DNA from: an uncultured Lachnospiraceae bacterium
GTDB taxonomy: Bacteria > Bacillota > Clostridia > Lachnospirales > Lachnospiraceae
Assembly: GCA_947628025.1 (NCBI GenBank)
Contig: CANQYH010000043.1
Location: 1 to 15,193 of the forward strand
Length of the DNA stretch: 15,193 bases
Reading direction: 5' to 3'
The position numbers and the translations under genes are program-made. The notes under the pieces were generated by a model that did no database searches, was not told the DNA's origin, and saw nothing but the letters and a program-made list of their open reading frames with translations. Below, one piece after another: positions 14,930 to 15,193 of the stretch (position 1 is the first letter of the stretch; each line of letters begins with the position of its first letter).

Positions 14930-15193
14930 ATGATGAGCGTGGAAGTGCTGGACGAGCTGGCAAGGGCAGATATCACTGAGCAGAACAGAGATGTGCTGGT
15001 GGACATCAGCAAGATCACGATCCGGGGGGACAGCTCGCAACAACGCCTTGCCTCCTATATGGAGCAGGTCAAAAACCCTTATTGTTTCAAAGTTGGCAAT
15101 ATTCCGGTAAAAATATCTTTCTCCGATGATGGTCCGACACTTGAAGATACCCTCACCCGATTCTTTAAGAGCATAAAAAAGCAGCGGCAAGTT
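14930..15193 (+). CDS. DUF6870-like mobile-element-associated protein (3' partial)
   Basis: The frame runs from ATG 14930 (second ATG at 14933) to the right edge without a stop, 88 codons. GGGGG at 14917-14921 is a possible binding site. Visible pattern: ELARADITEQNRDVLVDI, then QVKNPYCFKVG, VKISFSD and LEDTLTRFFKS. This resembles the short DUF6870-type proteins that often sit just before serine recombinase genes in clostridial integrative elements; this is recognised from memory and not confirmed. Function is unknown. An upstream extension to GTG 14909 or 14921 is possible. If the family call is right, a recombinase gene may follow beyond the edge. Confidence 0.7.
   Translation, partial: MMSVEVLDELARADITEQNRDVLVDISKITIRGDSSQQRLASYMEQVKNPYCFKVGNIPVKISFSDDGPTLEDTLTRFFKSIKKQRQV

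Noticed and set aside
14726..15190. 154-residue - strand open frame
   Set aside because: It is antisense to the DUF6870-like reading frame, which has a coherent protein pattern, while this one is His/Arg-rich with no pattern.
1..15193. CRISPR arrays, tRNA, rRNA or riboswitches
   Set aside because: Reading both strands I saw no regularly spaced direct repeats, no tRNA-like cloverleaf and no long leader region; genes are packed too tightly for such elements up to 14332.

Overview
The window looks like part of a surface or cell-wall polysaccharide locus from a low-to-mid-GC-lineage Gram-positive bacterium, most likely a gut-type clostridium (Lachnospiraceae/Oscillospiraceae-like). The reasons are strong AGGAGG-type ribosome binding sites, a fairly GC-rich coding composition (judged by eye, not computed), WsaF-type rhamnosyltransferase relatives, and a DUF6870-like mobile-element protein and an IS110-type transposase remnant of the kind common in Clostridia. 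The taxon is an inference.

Ten genes on the + strand run from the left edge to 14332 with gaps of at most about 60 bases and several stop/start overlaps, so they read as one transcription unit. Part A (1-6398) holds three large glycosyltransferases: a coiled-coil GT2/GT2-like/GT4 fusion cut by the left edge, a tandem GT2 protein, and a stand-alone WsaF-like GT4 enzyme. The first protein has the domain order of the second and third joined together. Part B (6439-10850) resembles a lipid-carrier decoration module: a large GT-C-like membrane protein, a GtrA-type flippase, an acyltransferase-3 membrane O-acyltransferase carrying a ten-unit AT dinucleotide repeat inside its coding sequence, and a soluble DPM1-like GT2. 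Part C (10861-14332) resembles an activated-sugar supply module: a KdsC-like HAD phosphatase, a nucleotidyltransferase fused to an APH/choline-kinase-like kinase, an AlsE/Rpe-like 3-epimerase, and a HxlB-like SIS isomerase.

The working model is that part C makes an unusual nucleotide-activated sugar or polyol from a ketohexose phosphate, using the isomerase / kinase / phosphatase / nucleotidyltransferase logic known from NDP-heptose synthesis. The DPM1-like GT2 would load it onto a polyprenyl phosphate, GtrA would flip it, and the GT-C protein would attach it outside the membrane to a rhamnose-containing chain built by part A. The acyltransferase would add a switchable acyl group.

The right end (14333-15193) is different. 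Directly after the last operon stop codon lies a decayed IS110-family transposase fragment on the - strand, then a strong intrinsic terminator, then the start of a DUF6870-like gene that runs off the right edge and probably belongs to a mobile element.
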